From NCBI GenBank assembly GCA_027627225.1, contig CM051030.1:8440001-8504000 (forward strand): a stretch of DNA of 64,000 bases. Reading direction: 5' to 3'. The notes beneath the pieces were generated by a model. That model was not told the DNA's origin. It worked only from the letters and a program-made list of their open reading frames with translations, and did not search any database. Positions 1-13,689 of this stretch are shown one piece after another (within the stretch, counting starts at the first letter, position 1; the number at the start of each line of letters is the position of its first letter). This stretch comes from Congeria kusceri. Taxonomy: Eukaryota > Mollusca > Bivalvia > Myida > Dreissenidae. The translations under genes and the position numbers were made by a program.

Positions 1-122
1 TTTAGAATACTTAAATACGAGTATAGCTTCGAAATACCCACCTTTTAGTGACATGAACGCATGTGGCTTGAAAGCGGAGTAAACCGTATTTCATTTGCTT
101 GATGTATACACTAATATTTCAG

Positions 123-239
123 AGAAAGAGTGTGAATATAAGGGAAAGACCTACAGGCACGGTCAGACATTCAAAGACGACTGTAACGACTGCAAATGCA
201 AAGACGGCAATGTGCAGTGCACTGATAGAGCATGTCCAA
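123..239 (+). CDS. VWC/pacifastin-like module exon 1 (first in window)
   Basis: This 117-nt internal exon lies between a TTTCAG acceptor and a GTGAGT donor, phase 1 at both ends, so it can be added or skipped without a frameshift. It encodes one secreted-type six-cysteine module with the spacing C-x16-C-N-D-C-x-C-x2-G-x3-C-T-x3-C-P. That is the first half of a von Willebrand factor C domain, and from the second cysteine onward it also fits the pacifastin inhibitor signature. The residues between C5 and C6 are T-D-R-A, unlike the basic T-K-R or T-K-K of most later modules. The start of the gene and any signal peptide lie upstream of the window. Function is unknown; an extracellular protease inhibitor or growth-factor-binding protein is inferred from the fold only. 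Confidence 0.8.
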
Positions 240-615
240 GTGAGTATACTTTTGTTGCAGTGTATATTTCCCTTGTAAAACAATTACAATTAATAATATA
301 TAGTTTAAACTATTACTAGTATCTCAAGTCAAACCTAATACGCACATATACATTAGATATAGTAAAAACATTTTAATAGTTACATGTATAAGCAAACTAT
401 CAATCTTCTGACAACAGCATCCCCTGCTTAGCTGCATATCAATATAGCCACAACAGGGGAGATCACTGTGATAGCTTGGTGAAATGTAAACAAACTTTAC
501 AAAGTAGGGTCGCTTTTGCGACGATTATTCATGTTTTGTATACAACTAGTATGAGTTGATTTCAGTATAAACTTGCATTTATATATAATTTTTACATAAT
601 ATACACAGTAGTTCT
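240..615 (+). other. intron sequence, no further feature seen
   Basis: AT-rich intron following exon 1. I see no exon, repeat or RNA gene in it. Confidence 0.5.
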
Positions 616-785
616 GGTTTAAGCTATATCTGTACTTATTATACATACAGTACGTATTAAATGGTAGCGTGAGATATGAATGGGAAACGTCCCTTTAAGG
701 TTGCAGAGAGTGCAAATAGATCGAAGCTTTTTCAGACAGTACAATTTTAAAAGCTACATGGCTTCATACAAAATGACTAAGAAAA
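616..785 (+). repeat. 5' part of duplicated intron block, copy A
   Basis: This stretch matches 14690-14832 and 15860-16025 with few differences. Shared landmarks are TACGTATTAAATGGTAG, GAATGGGAAACGTCCC and GGCTTCATACAAAATGACTAA. It is the left part of the tandemly duplicated exon-intron unit. Copies B and C run straight on to AATAATAGCC; here that junction is displaced to about 2128 by extra sequence. Confidence 0.8.
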
Positions 786-2127
786 CAAAAAATGTCTTAA
801 AAAGACAATCGGCGTTATCATTAGTATTGCGATATCATTTTTACCCTAAACATAATACAAAAGGGCCAAGATAATCGATTACGTGGCTTCTCGGAACCCA
901 GATTTTTCGGACACCGTAAGAAAACTTCTCGGATCCCAAAATTAATTTGTGATTAATTCAATAATTATTAATATTTGGACCGTGAATATACCGATCATAC
1001 CGCCCCATGTTTTCACCAGTGATGCATGAAGAACCTAAATAATTTACGTTTATATCATTGTTATATAAATTTGTAAGCCTAATTTAACTAATTAACAATG
1101 TACGAAAATAATTGCGGGAATGAATGAAAATTATTTTGTATCAGACGTGTATAGTTATTTTTAAGTACCGGTAATATACCCTACCTTCATCTTGGAAGTT
1201 ATGTATTCATAATACATACACATTTCGAAGTCAATTAATCATTTATACTGTATATCCTAATGAAAATCAATCTTCATAGAACATTCAGCGCATCTGAAAT
1301 AATGATGACTTCCATTTTTCATAACACAAACATAAAATGTCATTAAACTATGGTGATTGAAAATTATATTCGGTAGGAATATGATGTATCAAGGGTTTCT
1401 GTGTATGATTGGTATTGCAAAAAATGTATTAATGCTACGCAAATGAAGTAAAAGTAACATTAATAACATTTCAACGTATTCCGAGACTTATTTCGCCAAA
1501 TATTATTAATTCAAAGATATCTGTTTATAGGTTGATTAACATCTACTGGAGAAGTTGATAGAAATGTGCAATTCTAATTAATTCTTAACAGAACGCAACT
1601 GCAATTCAATTTTAAATTAACATACACACTAAGTTTATAAATGTAAATTTCCCATTTATTGAAATATTCGCTCTTGTGATTCTCTGAACACTAATTGATG
1701 CATAACAGCTATACACTGGCAGCTAAACGCACGCTATGTTCAGAATGATCGTGTGTTGAACTCGCTAGAATCAATTGCTATTTATAGAGCGTGCCGCTAG
1801 GCTAAACAAGATAGTGGATTAATTCTGGGAATGAATATAATATTCTGTTCATGACATACAATGAGAAAATATGTTCATACTAACGCTCAGTTCTAGAGTG
1901 TATATCGAGAATATATTTATAACTTTACTTTAACCACTTATGTAAACAATTATGTATATGTTAATTCCCAAAAGTATGCAACATTTGTTGGTATACATCA
2001 AACCATTGTTGTAAGTTTGCATTCCCTAAAATGAGAAAATTTGCCCAATTCTATTGGCATTCAATTTTTCCGCTGCATAATTATCGCAAGATATCCAGGT
2101 CAAAATTGATCTTAGACAGCTACGCCG
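786..2127. other. about 1.34-kb insertion unique to intron copy A
   Basis: Aligning the three duplicated blocks shows that this segment is absent from copies B and C, where GACTAATGAAATAATAGCC is continuous. It is AT-rich, has no convincing reading frame, and I see no terminal inverted repeats, poly(A) tail or clear target duplication. Either it was inserted into copy A, or B and C descend from a copy that lost it. Confidence 0.55.
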
Positions 2128-5100
2128 AATAATAGCCAAGCTACTATTCAAAACTTCATCCGTTGACATATAAGGCGTGGGTTAATTGCGAGGTTGTACT
2201 GTATATGCTGTACTGTACTGTATATGCTAGTACAGTAACTGTATATGCTGTACTGTACTGTATATGCTGTACTGTACTGTATATGCTGCACTGTACTGTA
2301 TATGCTGTACTGTACTGTATATGCTGTACTGTATATGCTGTACTGTACTGTATATGCTGTACTGTACTGTATATGCTGTACTGTATATGCTGCACTGTAC
2401 TGTATATGCTGTACTGTACTGTATATGCTGTACTGTACTGTATATGCTGTACTGTACTGTATATGCTGTACTGTACTGTATATGCTGTACTGTACTGTAT
2501 ATGCTGTACTGTACTGTATATGTTGTACTGTACTGTATATGCTGCACTGTACTGTATATGCTGTACTGTACTGTATATGCTGCACTGTACTGTATATGCT
2601 GCACTGTACTGTATATGCTGTACTGTACTGTATATGCTGTACTGTACTGTATATGCTGCACGGTACTGTATGTGTTGTACTGTACTGTATATGCTGTACT
2701 GTATATGCTGTACTGTACTGTATATGTTGTACTGTACTGTATATGCTGTACTTGTACTGTATATGCTGCACTGTATATGCTGTACTGCACTGTATATGCT
2801 GTACTGTACTGTATATGCTGTACTGCACTGTATATGCTGCACTGTACTGTATATGCTGTACTGTACTGTATATGCTGTACTGTACTGTATATGCTGTACT
2901 GTACTGTATATGCTGTACTGTATATGCTGTACTGTACTGTATATGCTGCACTGTACTGTATATGCTGTACTGCACTGTATATGCTGTACTGCACTGTATA
3001 TGCTGTACTGTACTGTATATGCTGTACTGTACTGTATATGCTGTACTGTACTGTATATACTGCACTGTACTGTATGTGTTGTACTGTACTGTATATGCTG
3101 CACTGTATATGCTGTACTGCACTGTATATGCTGTACTGTATTGTATATGCTGTACTGTACTGTATATGCTGTACTGTACTGTATATGCTGTACTGTACTG
3201 TATATGCTGTACTGTACTGTATGTGTTGCACTGTACTGTATATGCTGTACTGTATATGCTGTACTGTACTGTATATGCTGCACTGTACTGTATATGCTGC
3301 ACTCTACTGTATATGCTGTACTGCACTGTATATGCTGTACTGCACTGTATATGCTGTACTGCACTGTATATGCTGCACTGTACTGTATATGTTACACTGT
3401 ACTGTATATGCTGTACTGTACTGTATATGCTGTACTGTACTGTATATGCTGTACTGTACTGTATGTGTTGCACTGTACTGTATATGCTGTACTGTATATG
3501 CTGTACTGTACTGTATATGCTGCACTGTACTGTATATGCTGTACTGTACTGTATATGCTGTACTGTACTGTATATGCTGTACTGTACTGTATGTGTTGCA
3601 CTGTACTGTATATGCTGTACTGTATATGCTGTACTGTACTGTATATGCTGCACTGTACTGTATATGCTGCACTGTACTGTATATGCTGCACTGCACTGTA
3701 TATGCTGTACTGTACTGTATATGCTGTACTGTATATGCTGTACTGTACTGTATATGCTGTACTGTACTGTATATGCTGTACTGTACTGTATATGCTGCAC
3801 TGTACTGTATATGCTGCACTGTACTGTATATGCTGCACTGTACTGTATATGCTGCACTGCACTGTATATGCTGCACTGTACTGTATATGCTGTACTGTAT
3901 ATGCTGCACTGTACTGTATATGTTGTACTGCACTGTATATGCTGCACTGTACTGTATATGCTGTACTGTATATGCTGCACTGTACTGTATATGCTGTACT
4001 GTATATGCTGTACTGTATATGCTGTACTGTATATGCTGCACTGTACTGTATATGCTGTACTGTATATGCTGCACTGTACTGTATATGCTGTACTGCACTG
4101 TATATGCTGCACTGTACTGTATATGCTGTACTGTATATGCTGCACTGTACTGTATATGCTGTACTGCACTGTATATGCTGTACTGTACTGTATATGCTGT
4201 ACTGTATATGCTGTACTGTACTGTATATGCTGCACTGTACTGTATATGCTGTACTGCACTGTATATGCGGCACTGTACTGTATATGCTGTACTGTACTGT
4301 ATATGCTGTACTGTACTGTATATGCTGTACTGTACTGTATATGCTGTACTGTACTGTATATGCTGCTACTGTACTGTATATGTTGCACTGTACTGTATAT
4401 GCTGCACTGTACTGTATATGCTGCTACTGTACTGTATATGCTGCACTGTACTGTATATGCTGTACTGTACTGTATATGCTGTACTGTACTGTATATGCTG
4501 TACTGTACTGTATATGCTGTACTGTACTGTATATGCTGCACTGTACTGTATATGTTGCACTGTACTGTATATGCTGTACTGTACTGTATATGCTGTTACT
4601 GTACTGTATATGCTGTATGTACTGTATATGCTGTACTGTACTGTATATGCTGTACTATACTGTATATGCTGCACTGTACTGTATGTGTTGTACTGTACTG
4701 TATATGCTGCACTGTATATGGTGTACTGCACTGTATATGCTGTACTGTACTGTATATGCTGTACTGTACTGTATATGCTGTACTGTACTGTATATGCTGT
4801 ACTGTACTGTATATGCTGTACTGTACTGTATATGCTGTACTGCACTGTATATGCTGTACTGCACTGTATATGCTGTACTGCACTGTATATGCTGTACTGT
4901 ACTGTATATGCTGCACTGTACTGTATATGCTGTACTGCACTGTATATGCTGCACTGTACTGTATATGCTGTACTGTACTGTATATGTTGTACTGTATTGT
5001 ATATGTTGTACTGTACTGTATATGCTGTACTGCACTGTATATGCTGTACTGCACTGTATATTGCTGCACTGTACTGTATATGTTGTACTGTACTGTATAT

Positions 5101-8100
5101 GCTGTACTGCACTGTATATGCTGTACTGTACTGTATATGCTGTACTGTACTGTATATGCTTGCTACTGTACTGTATATGCTGTCACTGTACTGTATATGC
5201 TGCACTGTACTGTAATGTACTGTATATGCTGCACTGCACTGTATATGCTGTACTGTACTGTATATGCTGCACTGTACTGTATATGCTGTACTGTACTGTA
5301 TATGCTGTACTGTACTGTATATGCTGTACTGCACTGTATATGCTGTACTGTACTGTATATGCTGCACTGTATATGCTGTACTGTACTGTATATGCTGCAC
5401 TGTATATGCTGTACTGCACTGTATATGCTGTACTGTACTGTATATGCTGTACTGTACTGTATATGTTGTACTGTACTGTATATGCTGTACTGCCCTGTTT
5501 ATGTTGTACAGTACTGTATATGTTGTACTGTACTGTATATGCTGTACTGTACTGTATATGCTGTACTGTATTGTATATGTTGTACTGCACTGTATATGCT
5601 GTACTGCGCTGTATATGTTGTACTGCACTGTATATGTTGTACTGTACTGAATATGTTGTACTGTACTGTATATGCTGTACTGTACTGTATATGCTGTACT
5701 GTACTGTATATGTTGTACTGCACTGTATATGCTGTACTGTACTGTATATGCTGCACTGTACTGTATATGCTGTACTGTATATGCTGTACTGTACTGTATA
5801 TGCTGTACTGCACTGTATATGCTGTAATGCACTGTATATGCTGTACTGCACTGTATATGCTGCACTGTACTGTATATGTTGTACTGTACTGTATATGCTG
5901 TACTGCACTGTATATGCTGTACTGTACTGTATATGCTGCACTGTACTATATATGCTGTACTGTATATGCTGCACTGTACTGTATATGCTGTACTGTACTG
6001 TATATGCTGTACTGTACTGTATATGCTGTACTGTACTGTATATGCTGTACTGTACTGTATATGCTGCACTGTACTGTATATGTTACACTGTACTGTATAT
6101 GCTGCACTGTACTGTATATGCTGTACTGTACTGTATATGCTGTACTGTACTGTATATGCTGTACTGTACTGTATATGCTGTACTGTACTGTATATGCTGC
6201 ACTGTACTGTATATGTTGCACTGTACTGTATATGCTGCACTGTACTGTATATGCTGTACTGTACTGTATATGCTGTACTGTACTGTATATGCTGTACTGC
6301 ACTGTATATGCTGTACTGTACTGTATATGTTGTACTGTACTGTATATGTTGTACTGTACTGTATATGCTGTACTGCACTGTATATGCTGTACTGCACTGT
6401 ATATGCTGTACTGCACTGTATATGCTCTACTGTACTGTATATACTGTACTGTATATGTTGTACTGTACTGTATATGTTGTACTGTACTGTATATGCTGTA
6501 CTGCACTGTATATGCTATACTGCACTGTATATGCTGCACTGTACTGTATATGCTGTACTGTACTGTATATGCTGTACTGTACTGTATATGCTGTACTGTA
6601 CTGTATATGTTGCACTGTACTGTATATGCTGTACTGTACTGTATATGTTGTACTGTACTGTATATGCTGTACTGTACTGTATATGCTGTACTGTACTGTA
6701 TATGCTGTACTGTACTGTATGTGTTGCACTGTACTGTATATGCTGTACTGTGTATGCTGTACTATATATGCTGTACTGTACTGTATATGCTGTACTGTAC
6801 TGTATATGCTGCACTGTACTGTATATGCTGTACTGCACTGTATATGCTGTACTGCACTGTATATGCTGTACTGTACTGTATATGCTGCACTGTACTGTAT
6901 ATGCTGTACTGTACTGTATATGCTGTACTGTATATGCTGCACTGTACTGTATATGCTGTACTTTACTGTATATGCTGTACTGTATATGCTGTACTGTACT
7001 TGTATATATGCTGTTACTGTATATGCTGTACTGTATATGCTGTACTGTATATGCTGTACTGTACTGTATATGCTGTACTGTATATGCTGTACTGTATATG
7101 CTGTACTGTACTGTATATGCTGTACTGTATATGCTGCACTGTACTGTATATGCTGTACTGTACTGTATATGCTGTACTGTACTGTATATGCTGCACTGTA
7201 CTGTATATGCTGCACTGTACTGTATATGCTGTACTGTACTGTATATGCTGTACTGTATATGCTGTACTGTATATGCTGTACTGTATATGCTGTACTGTAC
7301 TGTATATGCTGTACTGTATATGCTGCACTGTACTGTATATGCTGTACTGTACTTTATATGCTGTACTGTACTGTATATGCTGCACTGTACTGTATATGCT
7401 GCACTGTACTGTATATGCTGTACTGCACTGTATATGCTGTACTGCACTGTATATGCTGTACTGCACTGTATATGCTGCACTGTACTGTATATGCTGCACT
7501 GTACTGTATATGCTGCACTGTACTGTATATGCTGCACTGTACTGTATATGTTGTACTGTACTGTATATGCTGCACTGTACTGTATATGCTGTACTGCACT
7601 GTATATGCTGCACTGTACTGTATATGTTGCACTGTACTGTATATGTTGCACTGTACTGTATATGCTGTACTGTATATGCTGTACTGCACTGTATATGCTG
7701 TACTGTACTGTATATGCTGTACTGTACTGTATATGCTGTACTGTACTGTATATGCTGTACTGTACTGTATATGCTGCACTGTACTGTATATGCTGTACTG
7801 TACTGTATATGCTGTACTGTACTGTATATGCTGCACTGTATATGCTGTACTGTACTGTATATGCTGCACTGTATATGCTGTACTGTACTGTATATGCTGT
7901 ACTGTACTGTATATGCTGTACTGTACTGTATATGCTGCACTGTATATGCTGTACTGTACTGTATATGCTGCACTGTACTGTATATGCTGTACTGCACTGT
8001 ATATGCTGCACTGTATATGCTGTACTGTATATGCTGTACTGTATATGCTGCACTGTATATGCTGTACTGTATATGCTGTACTGCACTGTATATGCTGCAC

Positions 8101-9384
8101 TGTATATGCTGTACTGCACTGTATATGCTGTACTGTACTGTATATGCTGCACTGTACTGTATATGCTGTACTGCACTGTATATGCTGTACTGCACTGTAT
8201 ATGCTGTACTGCACTGTATATGCTGTACTGCACTGTATATGCTGTACTGTATATGCTGCACTGTACTGTATATGCTGTACTGTATATTCTGCACTGTACT
8301 GTATATGCTGCACTGTACTGTATATGCTGTACTGTACTGTATATGCTGTACTGTACTCTATATGCTGTACTGTACTGTATATGCTGTACTGTACTGTATA
8401 TGTTGTACTGTACTGTATATGCTGTACTGTATATGCTGCACTGTACTGTATATGCTGTACTGTATATGCTGTACTGTATATGCTGCACTGTACTGTATAT
8501 GCTGTACTGTACTGTATATGCTGCACTGTACTGTATATGCTGTACTGTACTGTATATGTTGTACTGTATATGCTGCACTGTACTGTATATGTTGTACTGT
8601 ACTATATATGCTGCACTGTACTGTATATGCTGTACTGTACTGTATATGCTGTACTGTATATGCTGCACTGTACTGTATATGCTGCACTGTACTGTATATG
8701 CTGTACTGTACTGTATATGCTGCACTGCACTGTATATGCTGCACTGTCTGTATATGCTGTACTGTACTGTATATGCTGCACTGTATATGCTGCACTGTAC
8801 TGTATATGCTGTACTGTACTGTATATGCTGCACTGCACTGTATATGCTGCACTGTCTGTATATGCTGTACTGTATATGCTGCACTGTACTGTATATGCTG
8901 TACTGTATATGCTGCACTGTATATGCTGCACTGTCTGTATATGCTGTACTGTACTGTATATGCTGTACTGTATATGCTGCACTGTACTGTAGTATATGCT
9001 GTACTGTATATGCTGCACTGTACTGTATATGCTGCACTGTACTGTATATGCTGTACTGCACTGTATATGCTGTACTGTACTGTATATGCTGCACTGTACT
9101 GTATATGTTGTACTGTACTGTATATGCTGCACTGTACTGTATATGCTGTACTGCACTGTATATATGCTGTACTGTACTGTATATGCTGCACTGTACTGTA
9201 TTTGCTGCACTGCACTGTATATGCTGTACTGCACTGTATATGCTGTACTGTACTGTATATGCTGTACTGCACTGTATATGCTGCACTGTACTGTATATGC
9301 TGTACTGCACTGTATATGCTGTACTGTACTGTATATGCTGCACTGTACTGTATATGCTGCACTGTACTGTATATGCTGCACTGC

Positions 9385-11360
9385 ACTGTATATGCTGTAC
9401 TGCACTGTATATGCTGTACTGCACTGTATATGCTGTACTGTACTGTATATGCTGCACTGTACTGTATATGCTGTACTGCACTGTATATGCTGTACTGTAT
9501 ATGCTGTACTGTACTGTATATGCTGCACTGTACTGTATATGCTGCACTGCACTGTATATGCTGTACTGCACTGTATATGCTGTACTGTACTGTATATGCT
9601 GCACTGTACTGTATATGCTGTACTGCACTGTATATGCTGTACTGTACTGTATATGCTGTACTGTATATGCTGTACTGCACTGTATATGCTGCACTGTACT
9701 GTATATGCTGTACTGTATATGCTGTACTGTATATGCTGTACTGTATATGCTGTACTGTATATGCTGTACTGTACTGTATATGCTGCACTGTACTGTATAT
9801 GCTGTACTGTACTGTATATGCTGTACTGTACTGTATATGCTGTACTGTATATGCTGTACTGTACTGTATATGCTGCACTGTACTGTATATGCTGTACTGT
9901 ATATGCTGTACTGTATATGCTGTACTGTATATGCTGTACTGTATATGCTGTACTGTATATGCTGTACTGTACTGTATATGCTGCACTGTACTGTATATGC
10001 TGTACTGTACTGTATATGCTGTACTGTACTGTATATGCTGTACTGTATATGCTGTACTGCACTGTATATGCTGCACTGTACTGTATATGCTGTACTGTAT
10101 ATGCTGTACTGTATATGCTGTACTGTATATGCTGTACTGCACTGTATATGCTGTACTGTACTGTATATGCTGTACTGTATATGCTGCACTGTACTGTATA
10201 TGCTGCACTGCACTGTATATGCTGCACTGTACTGTATATGCTGTACTGTACTGTATATGCTGCACTGTACTGTATATGCTGTACTGTACTGTATATGCTG
10301 TACTGTACTGTATATGCTGTACTGTACTGTATATGCTGCACTGTACTGTATATGCTGTACTGCACTGTATATGCTGCACTGTACTGTATATGCTGTACTG
10401 CACTGTATATGCTGTACTGTACTGTATATGCTGCACTGTACTGTATATGCTGTACTGTACTGTATATGCTGCACTGTACTGTATATGCTGTACTGCACTG
10501 TATATGCTGTACTGTACTGTATATGCTGTACTGTACTGTATATGCTGTACTGCACTGTATATGCTGTACTGCACTGTATATGCTGTACTGTACTGTATAT
10601 GCTGCACTGTACTGTATATGCTGTACTGCACTGTATATGCTGTACTGTATATGCTGTACTGTACTGTATATGCTGCACTGTACTGTATATGCTGCACTGC
10701 ACTGTATATGCTGTACTGCACTGTATATGCTGTACTGTACTGTATATGCTGCACTGTACTGTATATGCTGTACTGCACTGTATATGCTGTACTGTACTGT
10801 ATATGCTGTACTGTATATGCTGTACTGCACTGTATATGCTGCACTGTACTGTATATGCTGTACTGTATATGCTGTACTGTATATGCTGTACTGTATATGC
10901 TGTACTGTATATGCTGTACTGTACTGTATATGCTGCACTGTACTGTATATGCTGTACTGTACTGTATATGCTGTACTGTACTGTATATGCTGTACTGTAT
11001 ATGCTGTACTGTACTGTATATGCTGCACTGTACTGTATATGCTGTACTGTATATGCTGTACTGTATATGCTGTACTGTATATGCTGTACTGTATATGCTG
11101 TACTGTATATGCTGTACTGTACTGTATATGCTGCACTGTACTGTATATGCTGTACTGTACTGTATATGCTGTACTGTACTGTATATGCTGTACTGTATAT
11201 GCTGTACTGCACTGTATATGCTGCACTGTACTGTATATGCTGTACTGTATATGCTGTACTGTATATGCTGTACTGTATATGCTGTACTGCACTGTATATG
11301 CTGTACTGTACTGTATATGCTGTACTGTATATGCTGCACTGTACTGTATATGCTGCACTG
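9385..11360 (+). repeat. higher-order duplication inside the minisatellite
   Basis: The order of 19/14-bp units and C/T variants over 9385-10210 recurs at 10535-11360 with an offset of exactly 1150 bp. I compared the blocks line by line and saw no difference over roughly 825 bp. Divergence appears at both edges, for example GCACTGCACTG at 10204 against GCACTGTACTG at 11354. This indicates a recent block duplication within the array. Confidence 0.85.
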
Positions 11361-13371
11361 TACTGTATATGCTGTACTGTACTGTATATGCTGTACTGTA
11401 CTGTATATGCTGTACTGTACTGTATATGCTGCACTGTACTGTATATGCTGTACTGCACTGTATATGCTGCACTGTACTGTATATGCTGTACTGCACTGTA
11501 TATGCTGTACTGTACTGTATATGCTGCACTGTACTGTATATGCTGTACTGTACTGTATATGCTGCACTGTACTGTATATGCTGTACTGCACTGTATATGC
11601 TGTACTGTACTGTATATGCTGTACTGTACTGTATATGCTGCACTGTACTGTATATGCTGTACTGTACTGTATATGCTGTACTGTACTGTATATGCTGTAC
11701 TGTACTGTATATGCTGCACTGTACTGTATATGCTGTACTGCACTGTATATGCTGCACTGTACTGTATATGCTGTACTGCACTGTATATGCTGTACTGTAC
11801 TGTATATGCTGCACTGTACTGTATATGCTGTACTGTACTGTATATGCTGCACTGTACTGTATATGCTGTACTGCACTGTATATGCTGCACTGCACTGTAT
11901 ATGCTGTACTGCACTGTATATGCTGTACTGTACTGTATATGCTGTACTGCACTGTATATGCTGTACTGTACTGTATATGCTGTACTGTACTGTATATGCT
12001 GTACTGTACTGTATATGCTGCACTGTACTGTATTTGCTGTACTGTACTATATATGCTGTACTGTACTGTATATGCTGTACTGTACTGTATATGCTGCACT
12101 GCACTGTATATGCTGCACTGTCTGTATATGCTGTACTGTACTGTATATGCTGCACTGCACTGTATATGCTGTACTGTACTGTATAAGCTGTACTGTACTG
12201 TATATGCTGTACTGTATATGCTGTACTGTATATGCTGTACTGTACTGTATATGCTGTACTGTACTGTATATGCTGTACTGTATATGCTGTACTGTATATG
12301 CTGTACTGTACTGTATATGCTGTACTGCACTGTATATGCTGTACTGTATATGCTGTACTGCACTGTATATGCTGCACTGTACTGTATATGCTGTACTGTA
12401 CTGTATATGCTGTACTGCACTGTATATGCTGTACTGTACTGTATATGCTGCACTGTACTGTATATGCTGTACTGTACTGTATATGCTGCACTGTACTGTA
12501 TATGCTGTACTGCACTGTATATGCTGTACTGCACTGTATATGCTGCACTGGACTGTATATGCTGTACTGTACTGTATATGCTGTACTGCACTGTATATGC
12601 TGTACTGCACTGTATATGCTGCACTGTACTGTATATGCTGTACTGCACTGTATATGCTGTACTGCACTGTATATGTTGTACTGTACTGTATATGTTGTAC
12701 TGTACTGTATATGCTGTACTGCACTGTATATGCTGCACTGTACTGTATATGCTGTACTGTACTGTATATGCTGCACTGTACTGTATATGCTGTACTGTAC
12801 TGTATATGCTGTACTGTATATGCTGTACTGTACTGTATATGCTGCACTGTACTGTATATGCTGTACTGCACTGTATATGCTGTACTGCACTGTATATGCT
12901 GTACTGTACTGTATATGCTGTACTGCACTGTATATGCTGTACTGTACTGTATATGCTGTACTGTATATGCTGTACTGTACTGTATATGCTGCACTGTACT
13001 GTATATGCTGTACTGCACTGTATATGCTGTACTGTACTGTATATGCTGTACTGCACTGTATATGCTGTACTGCACTGTATATGTTGCACTGTACTGTATA
13101 TGTTGTACTGTACTGTATATGTTGTACTGTACTGTATATGTTGTACTGTACTGTATATGCTGTACTGCACTGTATATGCTGTACTGCACTGTATATGCTG
13201 TACTGTACTGTATATGCTGTACTGTACTGTATATGCTGTACTGTATTGTATATGCTGCACTGTACTGTATATGCTGTACTGCACTGTATATGCTGCACTG
13301 TACTGTATATGCTGTACTGCACTGTATATGCTGTACTGCACTGTATATGTTGCACTGTACTGTATATGTTG

Positions 13372-13438
13372 TACTGTACTGTACTGTACTGTACTGTACT
13401 GTACTGTACTGTACTGTACTGTACTGTACTGTACTGTA
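13372..13438 (+). repeat. pure pentamer tract (TACTG)n
   Basis: About 13 uninterrupted TACTG pentamers near the 3' edge of the minisatellite, without the TATATG spacer. It shows that the 19- and 14-bp units are themselves built from a pentamer. Confidence 0.9.
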
Positions 13439-13689
13439 TATGTTGCACTGTACTATATATGTTGTACTGTACAGTATATGTTGCACTGTACTGTATATGT
13501 TGTACTGTACTGTATATGTTGTACTGTACTACATATGTTGTACTGTAATGTATTTGTCTTGCCTACGTTATTGTTGTACATGTATTCATTGTAAACAATG
13601 TTTGTCAAATATTTGTCAGTGTTTATGTTGTCAAATACCACGCAGTGTATTATTTGAAACAGTTAACAACACGACTACTTATATTTTTT

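Larger units (their letters stand above)
2196..13545 (+). repeat. 11.3-kb CTGTA-based intronic minisatellite
   Basis: The array mixes two unit lengths: 19 bp (CTGTACTGTACTGTATATG) and 14 bp (one CTGTA fewer), with recurrent T/C variants (TGTACTG or TGCACTG; TATATGCTG or TATATGTTG). I estimate some 600-700 units. None of the triplets TAA, TAG or TGA occurs in the unit on either strand, so every frame on both strands stays open for kilobases, including an apparent 3899-codon frame. These are artefacts of composition. The left flank (GGCGTGGGTTAATTGCGAGG) and right flank (GTAATGTATTTGTCTTGCC) match the flanks of the short arrays at 14905 and 16092, so the array sits in an equivalent intron of a duplicated exon unit. 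Confidence 0.95.

Noticed and set aside
680..874. 64-codon open frame
   Set aside because: It lies in duplicated intron sequence, and the frame is not kept in the copies at 14720 and 15910.
2196..13545. CRISPR array
   Set aside because: Units are contiguous near-identical repeats without unique spacers, and the context is eukaryotic.
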